Shown: in pieces, positions 16,989 to 25,554 of the stretch
How positions within the stretch are numbered: the stretch's first letter is position 1
Layout: every line of letters starts with the position of its first letter
Source: JAAYGT01 sp050252075
Lineage (GTDB): Bacteria; Pseudomonadota; Gammaproteobacteria; Burkholderiales; Burkholderiaceae_B
NCBI GenBank assembly: GCA_050252075.1
Contig: JBFWLP010000014.1
Span: forward strand, 1-46,902
Length of the DNA stretch: 46,902 nt
Reading direction: 5' to 3'
Notes under the pieces: generated by a model
Database searches by the model: none
Told to the model about the DNA's origin: nothing
The model's input: only the letters and a program-made list of their open reading frames with translations
Position numbers and translations under genes: made by a program

Positions 16989-17750
16989 ATGGAAATTCAA
17001 TCTGAAACCCTCGGTGCGGTACGCATCCTGACAATTGCCAACGAGCGCATTCACAATGCCTTTGGCGAAGGCATGGCGCAAACGCTGCTTGACGAGTTCA
17101 ACGCGGCCGAGAACGATCCGGCCATCCGTGTCGTGATCGTGACGGGTGCAGGAAATACAGCCTTCTCGACCGGCCATGATCTGAAAGAAATCGAAAGCGG
17201 CGCCTACCTGGAGAGCGGCCTGGGCGAAGCGCCCTTTTTGCGTCCGCTGACCATGAGCAAGCCGGTGATTGCCGCCGTCAATGGCCATTGCTATGCGGCG
17301 GCGTTCATTCTGGCGCTCTCCTGCGACATTCGCGTTGCCAGCGAGAACGCCGAATTTGGCTCGCCCGGTGCGCGACTGGGCATGCTGCCCGAAGGCGGCC
17401 AGCTATCGCGGCTGCCGGCGCTGTTGCCGCGCTCCATCGCCATGGAGATGATGGTGACGGCCGATCCGCTGAAAGCCCATGACGCCTGGCGTCTGGGATT
17501 CATATCCCGTGTGGTGCCGACCGGCGGCGTGCGACAGGCCGCCCTGGACATCGCCGCCAGAATCGCCGCCAACGCCCCCGCCGTCATTGCGTCGATCAAG
17601 AAAGGGCTGCAGGAATCCGACCCCGTGGATTATCACGCCGCCGAAACGTATGAATTCCGCGAAGCCCGTCGACTTGAGGAAGGCGTCGATGCCAAAGAAG
17701 GCGTCCGCGCCTTCTTTGAAAAACGCGCGCCGGTGTTCACAGGAAACTGA
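16989..17750 (+). CDS. crotonase-fold protein lacking both classical catalytic glutamates
   Basis: A 253-residue crotonase. The ATG at 16989 begins MEIQSETLGAVRILTIANE, aligning with its paralogue; an upstream in-frame start at 16908 lies within the ligase gene. Oxyanion segment VTGAGNTAFSTGHDLKE is intact. Positions of the two hydratase glutamates are I107 (AAAFILALSCD) and G127 (SPGARLGMLP). The protein matches the crotonase at 6144-6905 in length and in long stretches such as GQLSRL and RLGF. It is the last gene of the Pot-type importer operon and probably converts the CoA ester made by the upstream ligase. The reaction may be other than hydration. Confidence 0.9.
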   Translation: MEIQSETLGAVRILTIANERIHNAFGEGMAQTLLDEFNAAENDPAIRVVIVTGAGNTAFSTGHDLKEIESGAYLESGLGEAPFLRPLTMSKPVIAAVNGHCYAAAFILALSCDIRVASENAEFGSPGARLGMLPEGGQLSRLPALLPRSIAMEMMVTADPLKAHDAWRLGFISRVVPTGGVRQAALDIAARIAANAPAVIASIKKGLQESDPVDYHAAETYEFREARRLEEGVDAKEGVRAFFEKRAPVFTGN

Positions 17751-17816
17751 CCCCTTACCCCTCACGAACGACGTCACCCTTGCCGGGGTAAAATCCAGCC
17801 AATAATAAGAACGGTC

Positions 17817-17825
17817 TGGTATAAA
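17817..17825 (+). promoter_or_regulatory. extended -10 promoter before the PhnD-PAS-GGDEF gene
   Basis: TGGTATAAA gives an extended -10 (TGn followed by TATAAA) about 30 bases before the ATG at 17856. No -35 is recognisable 17 bases upstream, which extended -10 promoters can tolerate. Confidence 0.35.
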
Positions 17826-17855
17826 ACAAGGTAAATATGACTCGTGGGGGGCGGC

Positions 17856-20609
17856 ATGCCCAATCGGTTTTTTCGCGCCATACGCCGCCGGCCGGCGCTT
17901 TTGAAGGCAATCGCCCGGCTGGGCACGACCGGTCTGCTGCTTGCCGTCCTGTTCCCGGCCGCCGCGCAACCCACCATTGAGCTCGCCATCGGGCAGTTTG
18001 CCTATCGCCCCAAGGCCATTTTGCAGGGCATGTGGTCGCCGCTGGTACAACACCTTCAGGATCGATTGCCGGAACATGTCCGGTTAACGCTGCGCGTGCT
18101 CAGCCAACCGGAAATGGAAGCCGCGCTGTTGCGCAACGAACTGGATTATGTGTTCACCAATCCGGTTCATTATGTGCAGCTGCGTGAAAGCAACCAGCTC
18201 TCCGGCGCACTGGCCACACTGATCTCCAAAGAAGACAACATTGCCGTGTCGTCGCTGGGCGGCGTGGTCATTCGCCGCCGCGACCGCACCGACATTCAGC
18301 AACTGGATGACCTGCGCACGGCAAAAATTGCCATTGCCGGCACCCAGTATCTGGGTGGCTATACGGCGCAAAGCGTAGAGCTTAAAGCACGCGGCATCGC
18401 CCCGGCCAGCCTGGACTACCTGGAAACCGGACAGCCGCACGATCGGGTGGTGCAGGCGGTACTGAACCGCGAGGCCGACGTCGGGTACGTGCGCACCGGC
18501 GTTCTGGAGCAACTGGAAAACGAGGGCGCCCTGGCTATCGGCGATCTGGCCGTCGTTGGATCTGTACCCGACCCCGGTTTTCCTTTCTTGCGATCCACTC
18601 GGCTTTATCCTGAATGGGCATTCGTCGCCCTGCCCCAGGCGCCGGAAGATATCAGCCGCCGCATTGCCGGCCTGCTGCTCAGCCTGGATCCCGCCAGCCG
18701 TGCCGCACAAGCGGCCGGCATCGAGGGCTTTACCATTCCGGCCGACTACTCCGTGGTGCAGCATGCCATGGAAACGCTGCGCCTGCCTCCCTTCGACAAG
18801 CTTCCTGACTTTGACTGGCGCGATGTATTGCAACGCTATCCGGTGCAAATCGCGGCAGGCACCCTGGGTGGCCTGATCATTCTTGGGCTGGCCATGGCGC
18901 TGGCGGCCATCAGCCGGCGCGAACGCCAGGCCCGCATTACCTCCGACGATCTGCGCTCGCGTGTCCAGGGCATTATCGACGGCACCCGGGCCGGCACCTG
19001 GGAATGGAATGTACAAACCGGTGAAACCCGTTTCAATGAACGCTGGGCGCAAATTGTGGGGTATACGCTGGCCGAACTGGAGCCTGTATCCATCGACACA
19101 TGGCAGCGCTTCGCCCACCCCGATGATCTGGCCGTGTCAAACGCAGCCTTGCAAGACCATTTTGCCGGCCTTGCCGACAGTTATCAGGTCACGGTGCGTA
19201 TGCGCCATAAATCGGGGGACTGGGTTTGGGTGAATGACCGGGGCAGGGTACTTTCCTGGACCACCGACGGAAAACCCGAATGGATGTTCGGCACCCACGT
19301 TGAGGTCACCAACGAAGTGCTGGCCGAGCAAGAGCGCACTGACTGGCTGAAACGCTTCGAAGATCTGTCAGCCAACGTGCCCGGCGCACTGTATCAATAC
19401 CGCCAGCGCCCCGACGGCAGTTCGCACTTTCCTTTTGCCAGCACCGGCCTGTATTCCATCTACGGCTGCAGGCCTGAGGATATTCGCGACGACGCTTCCG
19501 CCGTGTTCGAGGCCATACACCCCGATGACCGGCCGTTGATTCACAGCTCTGTCGCAGAGTCGATTCAATCCAACACGGTATGGCATGCCGAATTCCGGGT
19601 AAACCATCCCGAAAAGGGCGAGCGGTGGATCGAAGGCAGCGCCACGCCGTCGGCGGAAAACGATGGCGGCACAGCATGGTACGGGTATTTGCGCGACATC
19701 ACCGATTTGCGCCGGGCGAATGAACGCATGCGGTTGGCGGCCCAGGTTTTTGGTTCAAGCCGTGAAGGTATTGTGATACTCGACGCCGACGGCCGCATTG
19801 TCGAGGTTAATGCCGCCTTCAGCAGCCGCACCGGCTACACGCTGGCCGACCTGAAAGGACAGACCACCGATTTACTGCACTCGCCCGCCCAGCCGGCCAC
19901 GTTTTACCAGGCCGTACAAACGGCCGTGGAACAAGAAGGCCACTGGAGCGGTGAGTACTGGCTGCGCACCAAAGACGGGGAATCCCACCCGCAGTTGCTT
20001 TCCATTGCCGCAGTGCACGACGAACAGAACCGGATCACCAGCTACGTCGCCATTATCAACGACATCCGGGAACTGAAGGCACACGAGCAGGAGCTGGACC
20101 GTATGGCCCACCTGGACCAGCTCACGGGCTTGCCCAATCGGCGTCGCATGCAACTGGAACTAGAAGCCGCCGTGCGAAAAGTTGCCGGTCAGGGCGGCCA
20201 ACTGGCCGTAGGCATGATGGATCTGGACAAGTTCAAGCAGGTCAATGACACCTACGGCCATGAGGCGGGCGACATGCTGCTGATCGAGATCGCACACCGC
20301 TTTTCGCAAATGGTACGGACCGGCGATACGGTTGCGCGCCTGGGCGGCGACGAGTTCGTACTGATCCTGCCGGACACCGATGGCACCGAGGTGATTGAAC
20401 GCATTCTCGACGCCGCCCGCCGGCCGGTCGACTTGCCCCAGGGTACCGCCTTCGTGTCGGCCAGCATCGGCCTGGCTTACTTTGATGCCCGTACGGCAAC
20501 CGATGCCGACACGCTGCTGCGACAAGCCGATCAGGCGTTGTACACGGCCAAATCCCAAGGCCGGGACCGGTATTGCATTTTTGGCCTGCCCGGCCGCGAT
20601 GTGGTCTAG
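17856..20609 (+). CDS. membrane diguanylate cyclase with PhnD-like periplasmic sensor and three PAS domains
   Basis: A 917-residue receptor. A signal/anchor (about 15-37) is followed by a periplasmic PhnD-like type II binding domain (about 40-320: AIGQFAYRPKAILQGMW, YVFTNPVHYVQL, DVGYVRTGVLEQL). A second helix (near 330-350, AGTLGGLIILGLAMALAAI) leads to three PAS regions (GTWEWNVQTGETRFNERW; a divergent second; EGIVILDADGRIVEVNAAF). The GGDEF active site is intact (830-834) and an RxxD product-inhibition site (RTGD) lies five residues before it. It should make cyclic di-GMP in response to a small ligand, by family analogy an oxyanion or phosphonate-like compound. A poly-G ribosome site precedes the ATG. 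Confidence 0.93.
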   Translation: MPNRFFRAIRRRPALLKAIARLGTTGLLLAVLFPAAAQPTIELAIGQFAYRPKAILQGMWSPLVQHLQDRLPEHVRLTLRVLSQPEMEAALLRNELDYVFTNPVHYVQLRESNQLSGALATLISKEDNIAVSSLGGVVIRRRDRTDIQQLDDLRTAKIAIAGTQYLGGYTAQSVELKARGIAPASLDYLETGQPHDRVVQAVLNREADVGYVRTGVLEQLENEGALAIGDLAVVGSVPDPGFPFLRSTRLYPEWAFVALPQAPEDISRRIAGLLLSLDPASRAAQAAGIEGFTIPADYSVVQHAMETLRLPPFDKLPDFDWRDVLQRYPVQIAAGTLGGLIILGLAMALAAISRRERQARITSDDLRSRVQGIIDGTRAGTWEWNVQTGETRFNERWAQIVGYTLAELEPVSIDTWQRFAHPDDLAVSNAALQDHFAGLADSYQVTVRMRHKSGDWVWVNDRGRVLSWTTDGKPEWMFGTHVEVTNEVLAEQERTDWLKRFEDLSANVPGALYQYRQRPDGSSHFPFASTGLYSIYGCRPEDIRDDASAVFEAIHPDDRPLIHSSVAESIQSNTVWHAEFRVNHPEKGERWIEGSATPSAENDGGTAWYGYLRDITDLRRANERMRLAAQVFGSSREGIVILDADGRIVEVNAAFSSRTGYTLADLKGQTTDLLHSPAQPATFYQAVQTAVEQEGHWSGEYWLRTKDGESHPQLLSIAAVHDEQNRITSYVAIINDIRELKAHEQELDRMAHLDQLTGLPNRRRMQLELEAAVRKVAGQGGQLAVGMMDLDKFKQVNDTYGHEAGDMLLIEIAHRFSQMVRTGDTVARLGGDEFVLILPDTDGTEVIERILDAARRPVDLPQGTAFVSASIGLAYFDARTATDADTLLRQADQALYTAKSQGRDRYCIFGLPGRDVV

Positions 20610-20643
20610 GCATATTTACACCGACCCACTACAATTCGCCCCG

Positions 20644-21786
20644 ATGACGACACCCCAAACCACCGACCCCTCCCGTTTCCCAGGTTTAGCCACCATGAAA
20701 TCACTGGGCGCCAGCGCGTTGCGCGACACCCTTTCCAGCCGCACGCACTCACGCGACTTTTCGTATGCCCGTGCCGCTTATCTGCGCGGCCGGGTCGTGG
20801 TGGTGGGGCTGATTTTCCTGGCGCTCAGCCCGTTCTGGGCACTTGTCGACGCCCTTCTGCTGCCTGAAGAAACCGCGCGCACGGCCATGGTGGGCCGCAT
20901 GATCATGGTCGCCGGGCTGGCGGCCACCGTTGCCGTTGCCTGGCGCAGCCTGGGCAAGGTGGGCCAGGCCCGGGCGTCGGCCGGGTTGCTCATAGGGCTG
21001 CCGGCCGCCTTTTATGCGCTGGTGCTGGCCGCCCTGCCTTCGGACTGGCGCGGCGACCTTGTAGGGTATAGCTTCATTCCCTACATGCTGACCGTCATGC
21101 TCTGCATTTTCCCGTTCACGCTTCTTGAATCCGCCATCGCAGGCATGGCGCTTCTGGTCTTGCAGGCCTATGCCGTTCATGTGGGCGGGGAATGGCTAAC
21201 CGCGGTGGGCCTGCAAAACCTGTGGCTGCTGGCCGCCCTGCTGTTCATTACGCTGGCCGCGAACTATTTCCACCTGGGGCTGCTGCTGCGCCTGTATCGC
21301 GAAGCAACCCACGACCCCTTGACCGGGCTGCTGAACCGCGGCGCACTCATCCAGAGCCTGGCACAAGTGCGCAGCGCCGCCCAGGCGCCTGCCATGTCGT
21401 TACTGATGATGGACCTGGATCACTTCAAGCACATTAACGACGACTATGGCCACTCTGTGGGCGACAAGGTATTGCAGCGGTTTGCACAGCTGTTGCGCGA
21501 ATCGGTCGGCCCCGGCGATTTCGCGGCCCGCTATGGTGGCGAGGAATTCGTTGCCGTGCTGACCGGCACCGGCAAGGAACAAGCCATTGCACTGGCCGAG
21601 CGTCTGCGTGCCCGCGTCGAGGCCACCCCCATCACCGACCACGAAGGCAATACCTTTCACGTCACCGTGAGCATCGGTGTGGCAACGCTGTACCCCGACG
21701 AATCGTTCGACACCGCCGCCCGGCGGGCCGACGATCGCTTATACGAAGCCAAGAAAGTTGCTAGAAATTGCGTGGTTGGCATGTAA
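20644..21786 (+). CDS. membrane diguanylate cyclase (GGEEF), no RxxD site
   Basis: A 380-residue protein (363 if the ATG at 20695 is used). About six hydrophobic helices fill residues 45-210, then a GGDEF domain begins with THDPLTGLLNRGAL. The active-site loop is GGEEF (298-302). The residue matching the arginine of the inhibitory RxxD site is glycine (GPGD before FAARY), so feedback inhibition is probably lost. It begins 34 bp after the preceding cyclase and is probably co-transcribed with it. Its last 48 bases overlap the 3' end of the convergent marC-family gene. The membrane part has no sensor domain I recognise. Confidence 0.9.
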   Translation: MTTPQTTDPSRFPGLATMKSLGASALRDTLSSRTHSRDFSYARAAYLRGRVVVVGLIFLALSPFWALVDALLLPEETARTAMVGRMIMVAGLAATVAVAWRSLGKVGQARASAGLLIGLPAAFYALVLAALPSDWRGDLVGYSFIPYMLTVMLCIFPFTLLESAIAGMALLVLQAYAVHVGGEWLTAVGLQNLWLLAALLFITLAANYFHLGLLLRLYREATHDPLTGLLNRGALIQSLAQVRSAAQAPAMSLLMMDLDHFKHINDDYGHSVGDKVLQRFAQLLRESVGPGDFAARYGGEEFVAVLTGTGKEQAIALAERLRARVEATPITDHEGNTFHVTVSIGVATLYPDESFDTAARRADDRLYEAKKVARNCVVGM

Positions 21787-22461
21787 CGCGGCGGTGGCAA
21801 CCAGCTCAAGAATCCCGTTGATAACCAGCTGCACGCCCATGCACACGAGCAGGAAGCCCATTACCCGTGAAATAGCGTCAATGCCATCGGCACCGATAAA
21901 CCGGACAAGCTTTTCGGACGATCGCAGGCACACGTAAAACAACGCGCCCAGCAAAAGCGCAATGATCACGGGAGCCAGCCACAGCACCCAGTCGGCGTAG
22001 TGACCGTGTGCGGCATGCACCTTGGAAGATGCACTGATGATCATGGCCATGGATCCCGGCCCGGCGGTGCCCGGCAACGCCAGCGGAACGAACGCGATGT
22101 TGGGGGCGGGATGGGATGCCATGGATTCCCTGGCCTTGTCGGCTTCGGTCATGTCGCCCACCGATGTGGTGGGAAACAGCATGTTGAAGCCGATAAACGC
22201 CACCACCAGCCCGCCGGCAATTCGCATTCCAGGCAAGGAAATGCCCAGTACGTGAATCAACCACGTTCCCAGATAATAAGTAACCGACATGATCAGTACC
22301 ACGTACAACGTGGCTTGTTTTATCTGACGGCGACGCTCTTGGGGAGCCAGGCCTTCGCCCAGCGAAAGCAGCAAGGTCATCGAGGTGAGCGGATTTGCCA
22401 GCGGCAACATCATGGCCAGCCCAATGCCTATAACTTTGATGAATTGCTCTATTTCACTCAT
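21739..22461 (-). CDS. MarC-family integral membrane protein
   Basis: A 240-residue protein with six helices and the MarC-family pattern (MMLPLANPLTSMTLLLSL near the N-terminus; ALPGTAGPGSMAMII mid-protein; ISRVMGFLLVCMGVQLVINGI near the C-terminus). The family is often called NAAT, but transport activity is poorly established. Its ATG overlaps the mdtP-like stop by eight bases, so it appears to be the last gene of the efflux operon. The 3' end overlaps the convergent GGEEF gene by 48 bases. Confidence 0.92.
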   Translation of the reverse strand: MSEIEQFIKVIGIGLAMMLPLANPLTSMTLLLSLGEGLAPQERRRQIKQATLYVVLIMSVTYYLGTWLIHVLGISLPGMRIAGGLVVAFIGFNMLFPTTSVGDMTEADKARESMASHPAPNIAFVPLALPGTAGPGSMAMIISASSKVHAAHGHYADWVLWLAPVIIALLLGALFYVCLRSSEKLVRFIGADGIDAISRVMGFLLVCMGVQLVINGILELVATAALHANHAISSNFLGFV

Positions 22462-23944
22462 GATGTTTCACCGGTAACCAGTGGTCTTGTGCGCGTGTCA
22501 TTGCCCCCATGGCAAACGCCAGATTCGCGGCGGCAATCAGTGCGGCATTCTGTGCATCGGCATGCGCCTGATGTGCTTGCAGGACATCGGTTGCCGCCTC
22601 GGTGGCCAGGGTAATGGATCCGACTCCCTGTTGATACGACTCAAAAGCCGCCCCGTAGGCAGTGCGTGCGGCACTGACCAGCTCCTGCGTGGTTTGGTAG
22701 CTTTGCAACGCGGACCGCAATTGGGTTTCAGCGGCCACCATTTCCCTGACGGCATCGCGCTGGCGTGTTTGCAATACTTCTTCGGCCTGCTGCTGACGCA
22801 GCCGGGCCTGACTGAGCTGATAACGGCGCATTCCCCCATCGTACAGGGGCAGGGTGACGCCGACCAGGACCCCGCCCGTGGTGCTCTGCTGGCTTAAGGC
22901 GGGCAATCCACGAATATCGAAACTGGTACGGCTGGACGAAGCTACGGCACCCAGATAAACCTTGGGCATGAATTGCGCCTGGGCGGCATCGACACCCGCT
23001 TCTGCCGCCCGCACGGCCGCGTAGGCCGCCACAATATCGGGGCGCTGCGACAGGGCCTTTTCAATAGCGGCTTCGGTCAGCGATTCAATCGACCTGGGCA
23101 AGCGGGGCACTTTGGGCAGCGCAATGTCGATGGTGGACAAGGGGCTCAACCCCACCGCCGCCAGCAAGGCAAGATACGTATTCTTCTCAATGCCCTGGCT
23201 GGTGACAACGTGCAAACGGGCCTCGGCCACCGCCTGGCGCGCCACGGCCAGCTCAACGCTGGTTGCAACGCCGGCATCCAGCTTTTCGCGCACTGCCTGC
23301 TCCACTTTCCGGTGATTGGCCAGCGCTTGCCCGGCCAGGGCGCTGCGGCTGCGGGCCGCCACATACTGGTAATAGAAGTCAGTGACATCCCGCATCACCT
23401 TCTGGTGAGCGGCATTGAACAAAACATTGGCGCCGAGCGAAACCTGCTCGGCCCCTTCCAGCAAGGCCTCACGCTCGCCGAAATCGAAGAGCAGCCATCC
23501 CAGGGCCAGCGCTGGGACGACACCGCTCACGTCGGTATCCACCGTGCGATTGCCGTCGATGACCAATGGCGAGGGCAAACTGGTACGTTGATAGCCGCCA
23601 ATGACATTGGCCGACAGCACGGGCAGGAAACTGGCCTCGACCATACCCACCGCCAGGGCGGCCTGCCGCGCCTGGTTCCAGGCCTGGCGGGTTTGCGGAT
23701 TAAGGCGCTGGGCAAGGTCGATCAATTGCGGCAGCCCCAGCGGTACGCCTTTTTCAATGCCTTGCTCGGGCTCCTGCGCCTGCATGACACGGGCCACCGA
23801 AACGTGCACGCCCGAGGGCACGGTTTGGGGCGATTGCCACGGACGGTCGGGTGATGCCGGCGCCCGATCAAGCGGTGCACCGGCGCATCCCGCCAGCAGC
23901 AGAGCCGCAACGGCTAAACCTGAAGATTTCATGCCTTTATTCAC
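22454..23944 (-). CDS. mdtP: outer-membrane efflux lipoprotein (TolC/NodT family, MdtP-like)
   Basis: A 496-residue outer-membrane factor. A lipobox (LLAGC, Cys near residue 19) predicts a lipid-anchored N-terminus, followed by two TolC-type repeats with long helices (SLPSPLVIDGNRTVDTDV, QSTTGGVLVGVTLPLYDGGMRRYQL). The start is a GTG overlapping the FUSC-gene stop (GTGA); an ATG four codons later (23932) is equally possible. Gene order ytcA-mdtN-mdtO-mdtP matches the E. coli operon, where the proteins export puromycin, acriflavine and sulfa drugs. Here it would carry substrate from the HlyD adaptor across the outer membrane. Confidence 0.88.
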   Translation of the reverse strand: MNKGMKSSGLAVAALLLAGCAGAPLDRAPASPDRPWQSPQTVPSGVHVSVARVMQAQEPEQGIEKGVPLGLPQLIDLAQRLNPQTRQAWNQARQAALAVGMVEASFLPVLSANVIGGYQRTSLPSPLVIDGNRTVDTDVSGVVPALALGWLLFDFGEREALLEGAEQVSLGANVLFNAAHQKVMRDVTDFYYQYVAARSRSALAGQALANHRKVEQAVREKLDAGVATSVELAVARQAVAEARLHVVTSQGIEKNTYLALLAAVGLSPLSTIDIALPKVPRLPRSIESLTEAAIEKALSQRPDIVAAYAAVRAAEAGVDAAQAQFMPKVYLGAVASSSRTSFDIRGLPALSQQSTTGGVLVGVTLPLYDGGMRRYQLSQARLRQQQAEEVLQTRQRDAVREMVAAETQLRSALQSYQTTQELVSAARTAYGAAFESYQQGVGSITLATEAATDVLQAHQAHADAQNAALIAAANLAFAMGAMTRAQDHWLPVKHHE

Positions 23945-25554
23945 ATCCTGTTGTGTTCTTCCGTACTTGCCGACAGAATACAGGCCGACTCGGCGGCGTC
24001 AAGCCGTGCACGCAAGCGGGCAACATCCTCGTCGCCCGGACGCAAGGAGGACGGCTCAAAATGAATCAGTGCCAACTGGTTTCTCAGGCGGTCAAGCTCG
24101 GGCAACAGTGCTGCGGGGGCCTTGTTACCGCCCGGCGACGCGGGCGGCGTTGCCAAGGCTTGCAAACGCTGCCCGACGTCGACAGCGGCACTGACCGGCC
24201 AGGCCCGGGTGAAAATGACATACAGCACCACGTTCCCCAGCAAAATGCCGGCCACCCTGTCCATGGCCACCGATACCGAAACATCGGGCCCAAACCCCTG
24301 CAGCACCGTCAGCAGGAAAGCAAGACCGATCTGAACGCCTGCATAGGCGCTGCGCTCCGAGCCCGCAGACACCCAGCCGGCCACCAGCACCCCGGCAAAC
24401 ACCAGCCCCATCAGCGAGGTGATGGTGGTCATTTGGGGAATCAGAAACAGCACCGACAGCACGCCCATGGCGGCCCCAATCAGGCAGCCCACGATGCGAA
24501 GTGTCAGTTTGTGCACAGTTTCGGCCGTTGTGCCCAAAGCCGCCACATAGCACGTGATCATGGCCGTGTGAATATCCTGCCATTGCAGCGCCGTGTAGAT
24601 CACATAGCAAATGACGGCGGCCAGCGTGGTTTTCAGCGCAAACTGCACATACACCGGATTGGACAAGGCATCGGCATAGAAGAAACCGTCATTGCCGGGC
24701 GGCCCGGATTTCTTCGGCGATAGGTCGGCCACCGCCACATTGCCAGGTTGGACGGCGGCGGATTGCTTTCCTCTGCCGCGAAGGTGCCGGCCGGCGCACG
24801 CCACCAGCCGGTCGTACGATTGCTCTACCGACGCCATCAAACGTTGCTGCTCCTGCGGTGACACCACCCTGAACAGGCGCAGAAAAAGCCCGGTTTTCTC
24901 CAGTGATTCGTTGCCCGCCCGCAGCAAATCCCGCACCTGCACATAGCCGTCGGGATCGTTCTGAAGCAATGCGGCGGCCTGCTCGCGCCGGGCAAGCTCC
25001 AACTGCATGCCGCGCACCATGGGGCGTCCGAATGCGGCGGTGTAAACAAGAAGCACCCCCATTGGAACCAGGGCCATCAGCCAGGCATACAGTAATCCGC
25101 GTGTAGCCACTTCACCGAAAGGAGCATTTCCCAACAGTGTCATCACAAAGGCAATAACCAGCGCCACAATGTTGCCCACCGGCCCAAGCCGGCTGGCCGC
25201 ACCCAGGTAGACAAACAACACCGAACTACCGGCCAGGACCGCCATACGAGCCACCGGATGGTTCAACGTGATCGGCAGCAAAAACACCAGAACGACCACC
25301 ACCAGCGACACCAGCACGCAGATCGCCATGCTCATCAACAGCGTTTCCGCTGTATTCGGGCGTGTCACGAAAATGACCAGATAGCAGCCAATAGCCACCA
25401 GTGGTATCTGGTAGGTCATGAACAACAGTGCCGTGATCGCGCAAACAGCAGCCACCTGGCACGCCGTGGCCAGCCTCCCGGGAAACGGCGCAAGCTCGTT
25501 CGCCAGCCACGCGGTCGTGTTGAACGTCACCGGCGCGCCGGCATTAGCACGCAT
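23941..25554 (-). CDS. mdtO: FUSC-family inner-membrane efflux component (MdtO-like)
   Basis: A 537-residue protein in which two blocks of hydrophobic helices (about 25-190 and 310-455) are separated by a soluble region, the architecture of the AaeB/MdtO/FUSC family. The N-terminal part (CQVAAVCAITALLFMTYQIPLVAIGCYLV) matches MdtO. It is shorter than the roughly 680 residues of E. coli MdtO, mainly at the C-terminus. Its ATG overlaps the adaptor stop by 11 bases, indicating coupled translation. Aromatic carboxylates are typical substrates of the AaeB branch. Confidence 0.88.
   Translation of the reverse strand: MRANAGAPVTFNTTAWLANELAPFPGRLATACQVAAVCAITALLFMTYQIPLVAIGCYLVIFVTRPNTAETLLMSMAICVLVSLVVVVLVFLLPITLNHPVARMAVLAGSSVLFVYLGAASRLGPVGNIVALVIAFVMTLLGNAPFGEVATRGLLYAWLMALVPMGVLLVYTAAFGRPMVRGMQLELARREQAAALLQNDPDGYVQVRDLLRAGNESLEKTGLFLRLFRVVSPQEQQRLMASVEQSYDRLVACAGRHLRGRGKQSAAVQPGNVAVADLSPKKSGPPGNDGFFYADALSNPVYVQFALKTTLAAVICYVIYTALQWQDIHTAMITCYVAALGTTAETVHKLTLRIVGCLIGAAMGVLSVLFLIPQMTTITSLMGLVFAGVLVAGWVSAGSERSAYAGVQIGLAFLLTVLQGFGPDVSVSVAMDRVAGILLGNVVLYVIFTRAWPVSAAVDVGQRLQALATPPASPGGNKAPAALLPELDRLRNQLALIHFEPSSLRPGDEDVARLRARLDAAESACILSASTEEHNRM

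Noticed and set aside
22973..23854. A 293-codon plus-strand frame opposite mdtP
   Set aside because: Shadow of the TolC-family gene; no ribosome site or family motif.
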